This document shows positions 17,692 to 27,357 of a DNA stretch of 64,000 bases, piece after piece. Positions within the stretch are counted from its first letter, which is position 1. Each line of letters begins with the position of its first letter. The notes under the pieces are model-generated. The model saw only the letters and a program-made list of their open reading frames with translations. It did no database searches and was not told where the DNA came from. Where the stretch lies: NCBI RefSeq assembly GCF_000247475.1, contig NZ_AHZC01000333.1:1-64000 (forward strand), given 5' to 3'. This DNA comes from Rhizobium sp. PDO1-076 (lineage in GTDB: Bacteria; Pseudomonadota; Alphaproteobacteria; Rhizobiales; Rhizobiaceae). The position numbers and the translations under genes were made by a program.

Positions 17692-17720
17692 CGCATACGT
17701 GAGGGCCCCAACGCTGTCAA
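17692..17720 (-). promoter_or_regulatory. Sigma-70 promoter for rplU-rpmA
   Basis: On the minus strand, TTGACA (17720-17715) is followed after 17 bases by TATGCG (17697-17692). The -35 is perfect and the -10 fair, at ideal spacing. This leaves a leader of about 150 bases before rplU. Confidence 0.7.
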
Positions 17721-17816
17721 GATAAAAGCTTTTGAAACCGTCACATTCGCTCTTGCATGGGGGGTGAACTGTCGCTAAGAGACAGCCCGCGCACAACTTG
17801 CGCCGACCAGCAAAGC

Positions 17817-17906
17817 GGAGAGGTGGCTGAGTGGTCGAAAGCACCGCACTCGAAATGCGGCATACGGGCAACCGTATCGTGGGTTCGAATCCCACCCTCT
17901 CCGCCA
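17817..17906 (+). tRNA. tRNA-Ser (anticodon CGA)
   Basis: The gene is 90 bases long with a genome-encoded CCA. The acceptor stem is GGAGAGG/CCTCTCC, the anticodon stem CCGCA/TGCGG encloses a CTCGAAA loop with CGA at 17851-17853, a long variable arm (ACGGGCAACCGT) is typical of class II serine tRNA, and the T-arm has GGTTCGAATC. It decodes UCG. No integrase or attachment-site duplication is seen beside it. Confidence 0.97.
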
Positions 17907-18445
17907 TAACTTCATTTGTCCATACCGTAGACATAGGTACCAGTTTGTGCCTAAGGCATGGGTGACAACCTCGCGCCGAACGGGTTGTCGATGGTTTGCA
18001 AGGTTCTCCGTTCAAGATCGATCTATCCGGGATCAATGGGTGCGACGCGTAAAAGCTGAATGCCGTCGTCGACCTCCTTTTGCGCGTTTCGGCCTGGTCA
18101 GAACGGTCGAGATATTGATTGCCTTTCGATAGGTGCAAGCCCGTCCGCGGTTGGTGACGAGGACGTCCGGGTCACGGAAGGCATCGTTGATTGGGGCGCG
18201 CGCTCGGGCCGCGCAGCCTCTGTGGGTATTTCACTTGACTTTTGTCTGCAGGATCGAGAGCCGGCCGAATTTTTGCGGCTATGGCGGGGCTTCGGCATGT
18301 CGACATGATCCATGTTTTACATCTTCTGGCTGAGGTCGGGGAGGGCTCCCTGGCCCGAGGGACCTGAAAGGTCCGGCGTGCGGTTTCTGCGCCGTTGATC
18401 TTTTGGAAAGGGTCTTTTCGGCATCGCGCAGGCAGCATCGAGGGC
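17907..18445. other. Non-coding spacer between tRNA-Ser and the GntR operon
   Basis: This is about 540 bases with no supported gene. Short frames exist on both strands (for example 82 codons plus, 88 codons minus), but none has a good RBS, recognisable motifs or coding-like composition. No direct repeat of the tRNA 3' end, which would mark an integration event, was noticed. Confidence 0.5.
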
Positions 18446-18491
18446 TTGACGGGTTTCGTGCAATTTGCATTATTGATCAGATGTCAGACCA
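18446..18491 (+). promoter_or_regulatory. Promoter and GntR/FadR-type operator for the gntR-ABC operon
   Basis: TTGACG (18446-18451) and CATTAT (18468-18473) are separated by 16 bases. Directly downstream, ATGTCAGACCA (18481-18491) fits the FadR-subfamily operator pattern TNGTNNNACNA at every fixed base except the first. Placed over the likely transcription start, it would allow autorepression by the GntR protein encoded 25 bases later. Confidence 0.6.
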
Positions 18492-18515
18492 ATTTAACCG
18501 GAAGACACGGCGCTG

Positions 18516-19238
18516 ATGAGCAGGCAAAGGGACGATAGGGCGGTATTGTCGCCACTGCCTCCGGTCGATCGGGTTCAGCAGGTCACGGCGGCTCTGGCGG
18601 ACTATATCAAGGGTTCCAACCTTGTGCCGGGCGACCGTTTGCCGGCGGAGCGCGAACTGATGATGGCGCTGGCGGTCGGTCGTTCGACCATCCGCGAGGT
18701 TATCCGGCATTTCCAGGCGCTCGGTGTCGTCGAGGCGCGCAAGGGCAGCGGCACCTATCTGCTCAAGCCGATTTCCGGCACCACCATCCATATGCCGCTG
18801 TCGCTGGACACGACGCATCTGCGCGACGTGCTTTTGAAGACGCTCGAGGTTCGTCGCGGGATCGAGGCGGAGGCCGGTATGGTGGCCGCCCGCAAACGCA
18901 CCGCCGAGGACCTGAAGGATATCGAGCTGAAGCTCAACGAGATGGAACGGGTGCATCTGTCCAAGGGCACGTCCGGGCCCGAGGACCTGCAATTCCACCT
19001 CGCCATCTATGATGCGACCCACAATCCGCTGTTTCGTCAGCTGCTGGAACAGATGCGCGACGCCTTCGAGCGCTTCTGGGACAAGCCGTTCGACCGGCCG
19101 GATTTTGCCCGTCGGTCCTTTCCGTTTCACCGCACCCTGTTCAACGCGATCGCAGACCAGGATCCCGAGGCTGCCCGCGCCGAGACACTGAAGATCCTCG
19201 ACATCGTCGAGCAAGACATCAAGGAAATGTCCCAATGA
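18516..19238 (+). CDS. GntR family regulator (FadR subfamily, FCD domain)
   Basis: Transcription factor of 240 residues. The winged helix-turn-helix lies at about 20-85 (GDRLPAERELMMALAVGRST, then VEARKGSGTYL). An all-helical FCD ligand domain follows (about 105-230), with the Arg/Asp/His residues that typically hold a metal and an organic acid (FHLAIYDATHN, FPFHRTLFNAI). It leads an operon with a PLP enzyme and a CUT1 importer, so its inducer is probably the imported compound or a breakdown product. The stop overlaps the next start (ATGA). A matching operator sits at the predicted promoter. Confidence 0.9.
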   Translation: MSRQRDDRAVLSPLPPVDRVQQVTAALADYIKGSNLVPGDRLPAERELMMALAVGRSTIREVIRHFQALGVVEARKGSGTYLLKPISGTTIHMPLSLDTTHLRDVLLKTLEVRRGIEAEAGMVAARKRTAEDLKDIELKLNEMERVHLSKGTSGPEDLQFHLAIYDATHNPLFRQLLEQMRDAFERFWDKPFDRPDFARRSFPFHRTLFNAIADQDPEAARAETLKILDIVEQDIKEMSQ

Positions 19239-20407
19239 GCAACGGCTTTGATCCGTTCGAGAATGCCTCCCTCATCGTCGCTCATGACGAGGGAAATGCC
19301 TATGACGCGGTTGTTCCGCCGATCGTGCAGACCTCGCTTTTCACCTTCACCGACTATGACGACATGGTTTCGTCCTATCGCGGCGAGAAGGTCCGGCCGA
19401 TCTACACGCGCGGTCTCAATCCGACCGTGCGCATGTTCGAGGAGATGCTGGCGAAACTTGAGGGTGCGGAAGACGCGATCGGCTTTGCCAGCGGCATGTC
19501 GGCAATCTCCTCCACCGTCCTGTCGTTCGTCGAACCGGGTGACCGTATCGTTGCGGTCAAGCATCTCTATCCCGATGCCTTCCGGCTGTTCGGCACGCTG
19601 TTGAAGCGGATGAAGATCGAGGTCACCTATGTCGACGGGCGCGACGAGGAAGAGGTGGCCAAAGCGCTGCCGGGCGCCAAGCTCTTCTACATGGAAAGCC
19701 CGACCAGCTGGGTGATGCAGACCCATGATGTCAGGGCGCTGGCGGCTTTAGCCAGAAGCCATGGGGTGATCAGCACGATCGACAACAGCTGGGCGAGCCC
19801 GATCTTCCAGCAGCCGATCGCGCTGGGTGTCGATCTGGTCATCCATTCGGCCTCGAAATATCTCGGTGGCCATAGCGACGTTGTCGCGGGTGTCGTTGCC
19901 GGTTCGAAGGAGCTGATCGGCCGGATCCGGGCAGAAGCCTATCCCTATCTCGGCGGCAAGCTGTCGCCGTTCGACGCCTGGCTTCTGATCCGCGGGATGC
20001 GCACCCTGCCGATCCGGATGCGGGCGCACGAGACCTCGACGATTGCGATTGCCCAGCGGCTGCAGGGGCATGATGCGGTGGAAACCGTCTGCTATCCGGG
20101 GCTCGCCAACCAGCTGCCGCCCGGCCTGTCCGGCACGTCCGGCCTGTTTTCCTTCATCTTCAAGGAGGGTGTCAATGCCCGCACCTTTGCCGACCATCTC
20201 AGGCTGTTCAAGCTGGGTGTGAGCTGGGGCGGCCATGAAAGCCTGATCGTGCCGGGCGAAGTCGTCCTGTCACAAAAAGCACAACCCAATTCCGCGGAAG
20301 CCTTCGGCATCAGCCCGCGGTCGGTACGGCTCCATGTCGGCCTGGAGGGAACGGAGGCCCTCTGGAGCGATCTCGATGCGGCGATCACTGCCGCCTCGTC
20401 TGGCTGA
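19235..20407 (+). CDS. Cys/Met-metabolism PLP-dependent lyase (cystathionine beta/gamma-lyase-like)
   Basis: Fold-type I PLP enzyme of 390 residues. The PLP lysine is in SASKYLGGHSD, the phosphate-binding region reads FASGMSAISST, and TIDNSWASPIFQQP carries the aspartate that contacts the pyridine ring. Family members break or form C-S bonds (cystathionine lyases, methionine gamma-lyase, O-acyl-homoserine sulfhydrylases), and the exact reaction cannot be read from motifs. Its position between a GntR regulator (4-base overlap) and a sugar-type ABC importer is unusual and suggests it degrades an imported sulfur- or amino-containing compound. That substrate idea is inference. Confidence 0.88.
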   Translation: MSNGFDPFENASLIVAHDEGNAYDAVVPPIVQTSLFTFTDYDDMVSSYRGEKVRPIYTRGLNPTVRMFEEMLAKLEGAEDAIGFASGMSAISSTVLSFVEPGDRIVAVKHLYPDAFRLFGTLLKRMKIEVTYVDGRDEEEVAKALPGAKLFYMESPTSWVMQTHDVRALAALARSHGVISTIDNSWASPIFQQPIALGVDLVIHSASKYLGGHSDVVAGVVAGSKELIGRIRAEAYPYLGGKLSPFDAWLLIRGMRTLPIRMRAHETSTIAIAQRLQGHDAVETVCYPGLANQLPPGLSGTSGLFSFIFKEGVNARTFADHLRLFKLGVSWGGHESLIVPGEVVLSQKAQPNSAEAFGISPRSVRLHVGLEGTEALWSDLDAAITAASSG

Positions 20408-20446
20408 CACCACGACAAGCAACATCAAAACAGAGGGGAATAAACA

Positions 20447-21706
20447 ATGAAAAAACTGATTACGGCGACATTGTTCGCCACCATGATGGCGGGAACCGCC
20501 ATGGCCGATACGACGCTGAAGCTGGTCGAAGTGATCACCAGCCCGGAGCGCACCGAAACGCTGAAATCGATCGTCGGCAAGTTCGAAGCCGAAAATCCCG
20601 GCACCAAGGTCGAGATCATCTCGCTGCCCTGGGGCGAAGCCTTCCAGAAGTTCGCCACCATGGTTTCTGCCGGCGAAATTCCCGACGTCATGGAAATGCC
20701 GGACACCTGGCTGTCGCTCTATGCCAACAATGGCATGCTGGAAAGCCTCGAGCCCTATCTGAAGGATTGGGAACACACGGCCGGCATGACGGACCGCGCG
20801 CTGGAACTTGGCCGTGACGTCAAGGACACCGCCTATATGCTGCCTTACGGCTTCTATCTGCGCGCCATGTTCTACAACAAGAAGATCTTCGCCGAAGCCG
20901 GCGTCGACGGCCCGCCGAAGACGATGGACGAGTTCGTCGCAGCATCGGAGAAGATCTCGAAGCTGCCCGGCAAATACGGCTACTGCCTGCGCGGCGGCCC
21001 GGGCGGCCTGAACGGCTGGATGATGTTTGCCGCCACGATGGCCGGCAACAACGAGTTCTTCAATGCCGACGGCACCTCGAAATTCAGCGAGCCGGACTGG
21101 GTCAAGGGCATCGAATGGGTCGTCGACCTCTACAAGAAGGGCTATGCGCCGAAGGACAGCGTCAACTGGGGCTTCAACGAGATCGTCGCCGGCTTCTATA
21201 CCGGGACTTGCGCCATGCTCGACCAGGACCCGGATGCGCTGATCGCCATCAGCGAGCGCATGGATGCCGCCGACTACGCGGTTGTGCCGATGCCCAAGGG
21301 TCCGGCTGGCAAGTCGTTCCCGACTATCGGTTATGCCGGCTGGTCGATGATGTCGGCCAGCGCCAACAAGGATCTGTCCTGGAAGCTGATCGCGACGCTT
21401 GAAGGTCCGGAAGGCAATATCGAGTGGAACAAGCGGATCGGCGCACTTCCGGCGCTGAAGGCGGCGGAGAAGGATCCCTTCTATGCCGGCGAACAGTTCA
21501 AGGGCTGGTTCGACGAACTGGCTGACAAGGATGCCGTTCCGACCGTCATGCCGACCTATCTGGAAGAATTTGCCTTCTTCAAGGATTCGCTGGCGATCAA
21601 GACCACGCAGGAAGCCCTGCTCGGCGACATCACGCCGGAAGAGTTGGCCAAGCAGTGGGCCGAATATCTGACGGCCGCCCAGCAGAAGTTCCTGGCGAGC
21701 AAATAA
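20447..21706 (+). CDS. CUT1-family sugar ABC transporter substrate-binding protein
   Basis: Periplasmic binding protein of 419 residues with a clear signal peptide (MKKLITATLFATMMAGTAMA). It has the extracellular solute-binding family 1 fold: KFEAENPGTKVEIISLPWGE, MPDTWLSLYANNGMLE, NWGFNEIVAGFYTG and a C-terminal helix ending QKFLASK. Preference for oligosaccharide-type ligands is typical of the family, but ligand identity is open. AGAGGGG lies 8-9 bases before the ATG. A very strong hairpin follows its stop. Confidence 0.92.
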   Translation: MKKLITATLFATMMAGTAMADTTLKLVEVITSPERTETLKSIVGKFEAENPGTKVEIISLPWGEAFQKFATMVSAGEIPDVMEMPDTWLSLYANNGMLESLEPYLKDWEHTAGMTDRALELGRDVKDTAYMLPYGFYLRAMFYNKKIFAEAGVDGPPKTMDEFVAASEKISKLPGKYGYCLRGGPGGLNGWMMFAATMAGNNEFFNADGTSKFSEPDWVKGIEWVVDLYKKGYAPKDSVNWGFNEIVAGFYTGTCAMLDQDPDALIAISERMDAADYAVVPMPKGPAGKSFPTIGYAGWSMMSASANKDLSWKLIATLEGPEGNIEWNKRIGALPALKAAEKDPFYAGEQFKGWFDELADKDAVPTVMPTYLEEFAFFKDSLAIKTTQEALLGDITPEELAKQWAEYLTAAQQKFLASK

Positions 21707-21722
21707 GTCTCGCCATTGACGA

Positions 21723-21758
21723 CCGGCAGGCGGCGGCCTCGAACCCGCCGCCTGCCGG
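21723..21758 (+). other. 14-bp perfect hairpin after binding-protein gene
   Basis: CCGGCAGGCGGCGG (21723-21736) pairs perfectly with CCGCCGCCTGCCGG (21745-21758) around an 8-base loop, with no T-run. Such elements protect the 3' end of binding-protein mRNA and lower downstream expression. Confidence 0.75.
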
Positions 21759-21819
21759 CTCCTTCCCGACTGGAAACACGGCCCGCCAATCGGCCCGCCG
21801 CGAAACGGATATCCTGACG

Positions 21820-22758
21820 ATGGCTTCACTTGCAGCCCGTGGCAGCGGCTCACAACGAGACCAGCGGCCGCTGAAGAAGCGCCTGGCGGATGCCTCCGCG
21901 CCCTATCTCTACAGCGCACCGGCGCTGATCCTGATCGTGACCGTGATGCTGGTGCCGCTGGTTCTGGGCATTTCTTATGCCTTCCGCGATATCCAGCTGC
22001 TCAAGCCGTTTTCCGGCGGCTTCATCGGCCTCGATCATTTTGCCGCACTGGCAAAGGACCAGAATTTCTACCGCGCGCTGAGAAACACGCTGTGGTGGAC
22101 GGGCTGGTCAGTCGTTTTGCAGTTTGCCTTCGGACTGACGCTGGCGCTGCTGCTCGACAAGCCGTTCTATGGCCGCGGTCTCGTCCAGGCGCTGGTCTTT
22201 CTGCCCTGGGCTGTGCCGAGCTTCCTCGCCGGCCTCAACTGGGCGTGGCTGTTCAATCCGCTTGTCGGCCCTCTGCCGCATTGGCTGTTTGCGCTTGGCC
22301 TGATGAGCGAACCGGCCAATATCCTCGCCGACCCGCAATTGTCGATGTGGGGACCGATCATTGCCAATGTCTGGTGGGGCATTCCATTCTTTGCCATCAC
22401 GCTGCTGGCAGCGCTGCAGGCGATCCCGCGGGATCTTTACGAGGCAGCCAGCATCGACGGCGCCGGTCCGGTTCAGCGTTTCCTGTCGATCACGCTGCCG
22501 TTTCTTGCGCCGACCATTGCCATCACGGTTCTTCTGCGCACGGTGTGGATCTCCAATTTCGCCGACCTGATCATCGTCATGACCAATGGCGGGCCGGCCG
22601 ATCGCAGCCAGATCGTTGCCAGCTATATCTTCACCCAGGCGTTCAAGCGGCTGGATTTCGGTTACGCCTCGGCCATCGCACTGGTGCTGCTGGTCTTGCT
22701 GATCACCTATTCGATGCTGATCGTCGTGTTGCGGCAATGGCTGTTGAGCAAGGACTGA
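21820..22758 (+). CDS. CUT1 sugar ABC transporter permease (MalF/UgpA type)
   Basis: Inner-membrane protein of 312 residues with six or more membrane spans (first at about 30-52). The coupling-helix EAA motif reads DLYEAASIDGAGP in the C-terminal third. The start ATG at 21820 is chosen; the frame runs 55 codons further upstream through the hairpin and the end of the binding-protein gene and is not a real extension. It pairs with the next gene to form the channel. Confidence 0.9.
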   Translation: MASLAARGSGSQRDQRPLKKRLADASAPYLYSAPALILIVTVMLVPLVLGISYAFRDIQLLKPFSGGFIGLDHFAALAKDQNFYRALRNTLWWTGWSVVLQFAFGLTLALLLDKPFYGRGLVQALVFLPWAVPSFLAGLNWAWLFNPLVGPLPHWLFALGLMSEPANILADPQLSMWGPIIANVWWGIPFFAITLLAALQAIPRDLYEAASIDGAGPVQRFLSITLPFLAPTIAITVLLRTVWISNFADLIIVMTNGGPADRSQIVASYIFTQAFKRLDFGYASAIALVLLVLLITYSMLIVVLRQWLLSKD

Positions 22759-22762
22759 GACC

Positions 22763-23596
22763 ATGACCGGCAAACGCGTAATTTCCATACTCGCCCATAG
22801 GGTCGCCATCCTTGTCTATGTGGTGTTCGCGCTCTTCCCGCTTTACTGGCTGCTCAAGGTCTCGGTGACGCCCAACAAGCTGCTCTATTCCGAGGGCATT
22901 CGCATGTGGCCGTCGCGGACCACGTTCGAGCATTTCGAATTTGTCCTGCGCCACAGCGACTTTCCGATCTTCTTCAAGAACAGCCTGATCGTTTCCGGGT
23001 CGACGGCGATCATCGTCACGGTGCTTGCCTCGCTTGCCGGCTATGCGATGTCGCGGTTCACCTTTCGCGGCAAATACTGGATCGTGACGCTGATGCTGCT
23101 GACCCAGATGTTCCCGCTGGTGATGCTGGTCGCGCCGATCTTCAAGATGCTGTCGCCGCTCGGCTTGACCAACAGCCTGACCGGCCTCGTCATCGTCTAC
23201 ACCGCGTTCAATGTGCCGTTTGCCACGTTCCTGATGCAGTCGTTCTTCGATGGCATTCCGAAGGATCTCGAAGAGGCGGCGATGATCGACGGGGCGACGC
23301 AGTTCGTGGCGTTTCGCCAGATCATCCTGCCGCTGACGCTGCCCGGCATCGCGGCAACACTCGGTTTCGTGTTTACCGCCGCCTGGAGCGAGCTGCTGTT
23401 TTCGCTGATGCTGATTTCCGGCAATGCCGCCGCCACATTCCCGGTCGGCCTGTTGTCCTTCGTCTCGAAATTCTCGGTCGACTTCGGACAGATGATGGCG
23501 GCGGGCGTCATGGCGCTCGTTCCCGCCTGCCTGTTCTTCCTGTTGATCCAACGTTATCTCGTGCAGGGCCTGACGGCCGGCGCCGTGAAAGGCTGA
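22763..23596 (+). CDS. CUT1 sugar ABC transporter permease (MalG/UgpE type)
   Basis: Second channel subunit, 277 residues, with six predicted membrane spans and the EAA motif [14 protein letters not shown]. The C-terminal [11 protein letters not shown] is the usual MalG-family ending. It begins 4 bases after the first permease stop and ends 4 bases before the ATPase gene, a tightly packed operon. Confidence 0.92.
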   Translation: MTGKRVISILAHRVAILVYVVFALFPLYWLLKVSVTPNKLLYSEGIRMWPSRTTFEHFEFVLRHSDFPIFFKNSLIVSGSTAIIVTVLASLAGYAMSRFTFRGKYWIVTLMLLTQMFPLVMLVAPIFKMLSPLGLTNSLTGLVIVYTAFNVPFATFLMQSFFDGIPKDLEEAAMIDGATQFVAFRQIILPLTLPGIAATLGFVFTAAWSELLFSLMLISGNAAATFPVGLLSFVSKFSVDFGQMMAAGVMALVPACLFFLLIQRYLVQGLTAGAVKG

Positions 23597-23600
23597 TCCC

Positions 23601-24671
23601 ATGGCATCCATCGATATTGCCGACGTCCGCAAGTCCTACGGCATCCATCCGGTGCTGCATGGCATCGACCTCAAGATCAAGGATGGCGAATTCGTCGTTC
23701 TGGTTGGTCCTTCCGGCTGCGGCAAGTCCACGCTGCTGCGGATGATCGCCGGCCTCGAAGGCGTCACCGATGGCGAGATCCGCATCGACGGCAAGCGGGT
23801 CAACGATCTCGCCCCGAAGGATCGCGACATCGCCATGGTCTTCCAGTCCTACGCGCTCTACCCGCATATGAGCGTTGCCAGCAACATGAGCTACAGCCTG
23901 CGCCTGCGGAAGATCGCCAAGGAGAAGATCGCCTCCGTGGTTGCCAATGCCGCCGGCAAGCTTGGGCTCGATCCGCTGATGGAGCGGCGGCCCAAGGCGC
24001 TGTCCGGTGGCCAGCGCCAGCGTGTCGCCATGGGGCGCGCGATCGTGCGCGAACCGAAGGCCTTCCTGTTCGACGAACCGCTGTCCAATCTTGACGCCCG
24101 CCTGCGCGAGCAGATGCGCGCCGAGATCAAGAAGCTGCACAAGGACCTGGGTGCCACCTCGATCTACGTCACGCATGACCAGATCGAGGCGATGACGCTG
24201 GCCGACCGGATCGTCGCCATGCATGGCGGCGTGATCCAGCAGGTCGGCAGCCCGCTCGAACTCTATGACCGTCCGGCCAATCTGTTCGTTGCCGGTTTCA
24301 TCGGATCGCCGGGCATGAATTTTTTCGAGGGCCGCTACAAGACCAGCGGCGATGGCGCGGCATTCACTCTCGATGGTGGCGTTGTCCTGCCGCTCGGCGC
24401 CCGGGCCAACCTGCCGGACGGCAGTGCGGCGACGCTCGGCATCCGGCCGGAGCATGTGGCTCTCGGTGCGGAAGGGCCTGATGTGTTCAAGGCAACTGTC
24501 GATCTCGTCGAGCCGACCGGCTTCGGCATCATCGTGCATCTCAAGCTTGGCCCGGTTGCCTTCAAGGCGTTTACGCTCGACCGGCGTTTCCTCGGCATGC
24601 AGGGCGAGGTCTCGGTCGGACTGCCGGTGGCCAATCTGCATTTCTTCAACGAGGCCGGCGACAAGGTGTAG
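23601..24671 (+). CDS. CUT1 sugar ABC transporter ATPase (UgpC/MsmX type)
   Basis: ATPase of 356 residues. Walker A is GPSGCGKST (about 38-46), signature LSGGQRQR, Walker [13 protein letters not shown] and switch histidine YVTHDQ. A C-terminal OB-fold regulatory domain (about 240-356) is typical of MalK/UgpC. It completes a full importer with the two permeases and the binding protein. The frame ends 16 bases before the converging epimerase gene; no obvious terminator is seen. Confidence 0.95.
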   Translation: MASIDIADVRKSYGIHPVLHGIDLKIKDGEFVVLVGPSGCGKSTLLRMIAGLEGVTDGEIRIDGKRVNDLAPKDRDIAMVFQSYALYPHMSVASNMSYSLRLRKIAKEKIASVVANAAGKLGLDPLMERRPKALSGGQRQRVAMGRAIVREPKAFLFDEPLSNLDARLREQMRAEIKKLHKDLGATSIYVTHDQIEAMTLADRIVAMHGGVIQQVGSPLELYDRPANLFVAGFIGSPGMNFFEGRYKTSGDGAAFTLDGGVVLPLGARANLPDGSAATLGIRPEHVALGAEGPDVFKATVDLVEPTGFGIIVHLKLGPVAFKAFTLDRRFLGMQGEVSVGLPVANLHFFNEAGDKV

Positions 24672-24687
24672 CCGCGGAGGGCCCGCG

Positions 24688-25722
24688 TCAGGCGGGTTTC
24701 CCGATCCTGTAGAAATCACGGTACCAGTCGACAAAGCGACGAACGCCCTCATCGACGGAAACGGTCGGCCGGTATCCGAGCTCATGAACGAGATCGCTGA
24801 CATCGGCATAGGTGTCGAGTGCGTCGCCCGGCTGGCGCGGCAGCATTTCCCGGATTGCCGTCTGTCCCAAAGCCTCTTCAAGGGCTTCGATATAGGCCAT
24901 CAGCTTCACCGGCGCGCTGTTGCCGATATTGTAGAGGCGAAAGGGCGCCAAACTGGAGGCCGGATCCTGCCGGCTTCCGTCCCATTCCGGGTTCGACTGC
25001 GCGATCGCGTCGCTGGCGCGGATAACGCCCTCGACGATGTCGTCGATATAGGTGAAGTCACGGGTGTGATTGCCGTTGTTGTAGACAGTGATCGGTTGGC
25101 CTTCGAGAATGTTCCTGGTGAACTTGAACAGTGCCATATCCGGCCGGCCCCAGGGACCGTAGACGGTGAAGAAGCGCAGGCCGGTGGTCGGCATGGCAAA
25201 CAGATGCGAATAGCTATGTGCCATCAGTTCGTTTGCGCGCTTGGTTGCGGCGTAGAACTGCAGCGGATGATCCGCCATATCATGCTCGCTGAACGGCATC
25301 TTTGTGTTCGCACCATAGACGCTCGACGTGGAAGCATAGGTCAGGTGGGGGACCTGTGCATGGCGGCAGGCCTCGAGAATGTTGGTGAAGCTGATCAGGT
25401 TGCTTTCGACATAAGAATGCGGGTTTTCCAGGCTGTAGCGTATGCCAGCCTGGGCGGCCAGATGGATGACCCGGTCGAAGTCATGCTCGGCAAAGCAGGT
25501 TTCGACGGCTGTGCGATCGGCCAAATTGGCGCGGATGAAGCTGTAGCGACCGCCCTGCCTGCCTGCCGCTTCCTCAAGCAGTGCCAGACGCGCTTCCTTC
25601 AAGGCGGTATCGTAATAGTCGTTGACGACGTCAAAGCCGACCACCTCGTCACCGCGTTCGATCAGCCGTTTGGTAACGTGATAGCCAATGAAGCCGGCAT
25701 TGCCGGTGACGAGGACTTTCAT
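24688..25722 (-). CDS. lpsL: UDP-glucuronate 4-epimerase (LpsL-like)
   Basis: NAD-dependent epimerase of 344 residues making UDP-galacturonate for lipopolysaccharide and other surface glycans. The Rossmann motif TGNAGFIG lies at 6-13, followed by FDVVNDYYD, characteristic of UDP-GlcA epimerases; the catalytic YxxxK is [10 protein letters not shown], with the preceding serine pair in YASTSSVYG. The ATG at 25722 overlaps the stop of the upstream UDP-glucose dehydrogenase gene (ATGA); the longer frame to 25899 only shadows that gene. Pairing of rkpK and lpsL is known in Sinorhizobium meliloti, and together they turn UDP-glucose into UDP-glucuronate and then UDP-galacturonate. Confidence 0.9.
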   Translation of the reverse strand: MKVLVTGNAGFIGYHVTKRLIERGDEVVGFDVVNDYYDTALKEARLALLEEAAGRQGGRYSFIRANLADRTAVETCFAEHDFDRVIHLAAQAGIRYSLENPHSYVESNLISFTNILEACRHAQVPHLTYASTSSVYGANTKMPFSEHDMADHPLQFYAATKRANELMAHSYSHLFAMPTTGLRFFTVYGPWGRPDMALFKFTRNILEGQPITVYNNGNHTRDFTYIDDIVEGVIRASDAIAQSNPEWDGSRQDPASSLAPFRLYNIGNSAPVKLMAYIEALEEALGQTAIREMLPRQPGDALDTYADVSDLVHELGYRPTVSVDEGVRRFVDWYRDFYRIGKPA

Positions 25723-27086
25723 TGCGCCTGCTCCACGGCGCGTGGTCGCGGCAAGGCGGTGGCACGGCCGATGCTCAGATAGGTCCAACCGTCGTCCCGA
25801 AGCCTCTCGGGGGCAAACAGGTTGCGGCCGTCGAAGATGGTCTTCGTCGTCATGCGCAAGGCCATTTCGCCAAAATCGGGCGCGCGGAACTGCTGCCATT
25901 CGGTGCAGACGGCCAGCGCATCGGCACCATCGAGCGCCGAATATTTGTCACCGACCAATGTCAGGTGCGAATGTGTGCCATAGATCCGGGCCGCTTCTTC
26001 GCCGGCTACCGGATCGAAGGCCCTGACCCTGGCGCCGGCAGACCAGAGCGCTTCCATCAATACGCGGCTGGAGGCTTCGCGCATGTCGTCGGTATTGGGC
26101 TTGAACGACAGGCCCCAGATGGCAATCGTCTTGCCGGCCAGATTGCGCTCTCCGCCGAAGTGATTGGAGATCTTGTCGAAAAGCCGATGTTTTTGGCGGT
26201 TGTTGACGGCTTCGACCGCCTCGATCAGATGGGCGTCATAGCCGACTTCCCGTGCCGTCCGGGCGAGTGCCTGCACGTCCTTCGGAAAGCAGCTGCCGCC
26301 ATAGCCGATGCCGGGATAGATGAAATGATAGCCTATGCGCGGATCGGCTCCGATGCCGCGGCGGACATGCTCAATGTCGGCGCCCAGCTTCTCGGCCAGA
26401 TTGGCGATCTCGTTGATGAAGGAGATCTTCGTCGCCAGCATGGCATTGGCGGCATATTTGGTCAGTTCGGACGAGCGCCGGTCCATGTAGATCGTGCGCT
26501 CGTGATTGCGGTTGAACGGTTCATACAGCTCTGCCATCATCGCGCGGGCTCTTGCCGAATCCGTGCCAACGATGATGCGATCGGGCTTGAGGAAGTCCGA
26601 GACCGCGGCACCTTCCTTCAAAAACTCCGGATTGGACACGACCTCGAAAGCGGGAGCATTGCTGCGTGCCCCCAGCACGGCCTTCAGGCGCTCGGCGACC
26701 TTGTCGCAGGTGCCGACGGGCACCGTCGACTTGACCACGACGAGCTTGAAGCCGGCCATGGCTTTGCCGATTGTCTCGGCGACAGCGAGGACATATTGCA
26801 GGTCGGCGGCCCCGGTTTCGTCGGGAGGCGTGCCGACCGCCACGAACTGCATGTCCGCATGCGACACGGCCTTGGCAGCATCCGTGGTGAAGACGAGCGT
26901 GCCATCCTTGATGTTGCGCTCGACGATCGCCTGCAGGCCCGGCTCGTAGATCGGGATCTCGCCCTTGTTCAGCCGGTCGATCTTGCCCTGGTCGATGTCC
27001 ATGCACATGACATTGTGGCCGACATCGGCGAGGCACGCGCCCGTGACCAAACCGACATAGCCTGTTCCAAAGATCGTAACGTTCAC
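25719..27086 (-). CDS. rkpK: UDP-glucose 6-dehydrogenase (RkpK-like)
   Basis: Oxidises UDP-glucose to UDP-glucuronate with 2 NAD. The protein has 455 residues. N-terminal Rossmann fold [20 protein letters not shown], catalytic cysteine in [12 protein letters not shown], conserved [14 protein letters not shown], and a C-terminal UDP-binding domain starting near [16 protein letters not shown]. It is coupled to lpsL by a 4-base overlap. Its promoter region is the 270-base gap shared with the divergent kdp operon. Confidence 0.94.
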   Translation of the reverse strand: MNVTIFGTGYVGLVTGACLADVGHNVMCMDIDQGKIDRLNKGEIPIYEPGLQAIVERNIKDGTLVFTTDAAKAVSHADMQFVAVGTPPDETGAADLQYVLAVAETIGKAMAGFKLVVVKSTVPVGTCDKVAERLKAVLGARSNAPAFEVVSNPEFLKEGAAVSDFLKPDRIIVGTDSARARAMMAELYEPFNRNHERTIYMDRRSSELTKYAANAMLATKISFINEIANLAEKLGADIEHVRRGIGADPRIGYHFIYPGIGYGGSCFPKDVQALARTAREVGYDAHLIEAVEAVNNRQKHRLFDKISNHFGGERNLAGKTIAIWGLSFKPNTDDMREASSRVLMEALWSAGARVRAFDPVAGEEAARIYGTHSHLTLVGDKYSALDGADALAVCTEWQQFRAPDFGEMALRMTTKTIFDGRNLFAPERLRDDGWTYLSIGRATALPRPRAVEQAQ

Positions 27087-27257
27087 TGACGGGTTCCTTG
27101 CCTTGGCTCAAAGCGCGCAATCAAAGCGTGATGCAAATGCCTGCCGGTCGTAGGCCATGTGCCGCGGGATGGCAAGATTTCTACTTGGCGCAGCGCGCCT
27201 GTCGATCGCTTTGAGCCGGGGTGTAAAAATATCGCCATGATAGCCCGTGTCGAAGAC

Positions 27258-27276
27258 ATCCTTATGAAATCCTTAT
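27258..27276 (+). promoter_or_regulatory. Direct repeat upstream of kdp, candidate KdpE site
   Basis: ATCCTTAT occurs at 27258-27265 and again at 27269-27276, an 11-base period, about 80 bases before the first kdp peptide. OmpR-family response regulators such as KdpE bind direct half-sites one helical turn apart, and KdpE is encoded in this operon. The rest of the gap between rkpK and kdp shows no gene. Confidence 0.5.
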
Positions 27277-27357
27277 ACCCGCAAGCCCGATTCCCTATCG
27301 AGATTTAATGCGCATCGGCGCGATGGTGCAGGCTGAATTCAACAGCAGGAGTCCATC

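Noticed and set aside
17545-18138. 197-codon minus-strand frame across the tRNA-Ser region
   Set aside because: Its centre (AERVGFEPTIRLPVC) is the well-known spurious translation antisense to serine tRNA genes, and the rest has no protein features.
17817-18445. Possible integrated element at the tRNA-Ser 3' side
   Set aside because: No integrase, no repeated tRNA end and no coding content were found in the following 540 bases; the next operon looks native.
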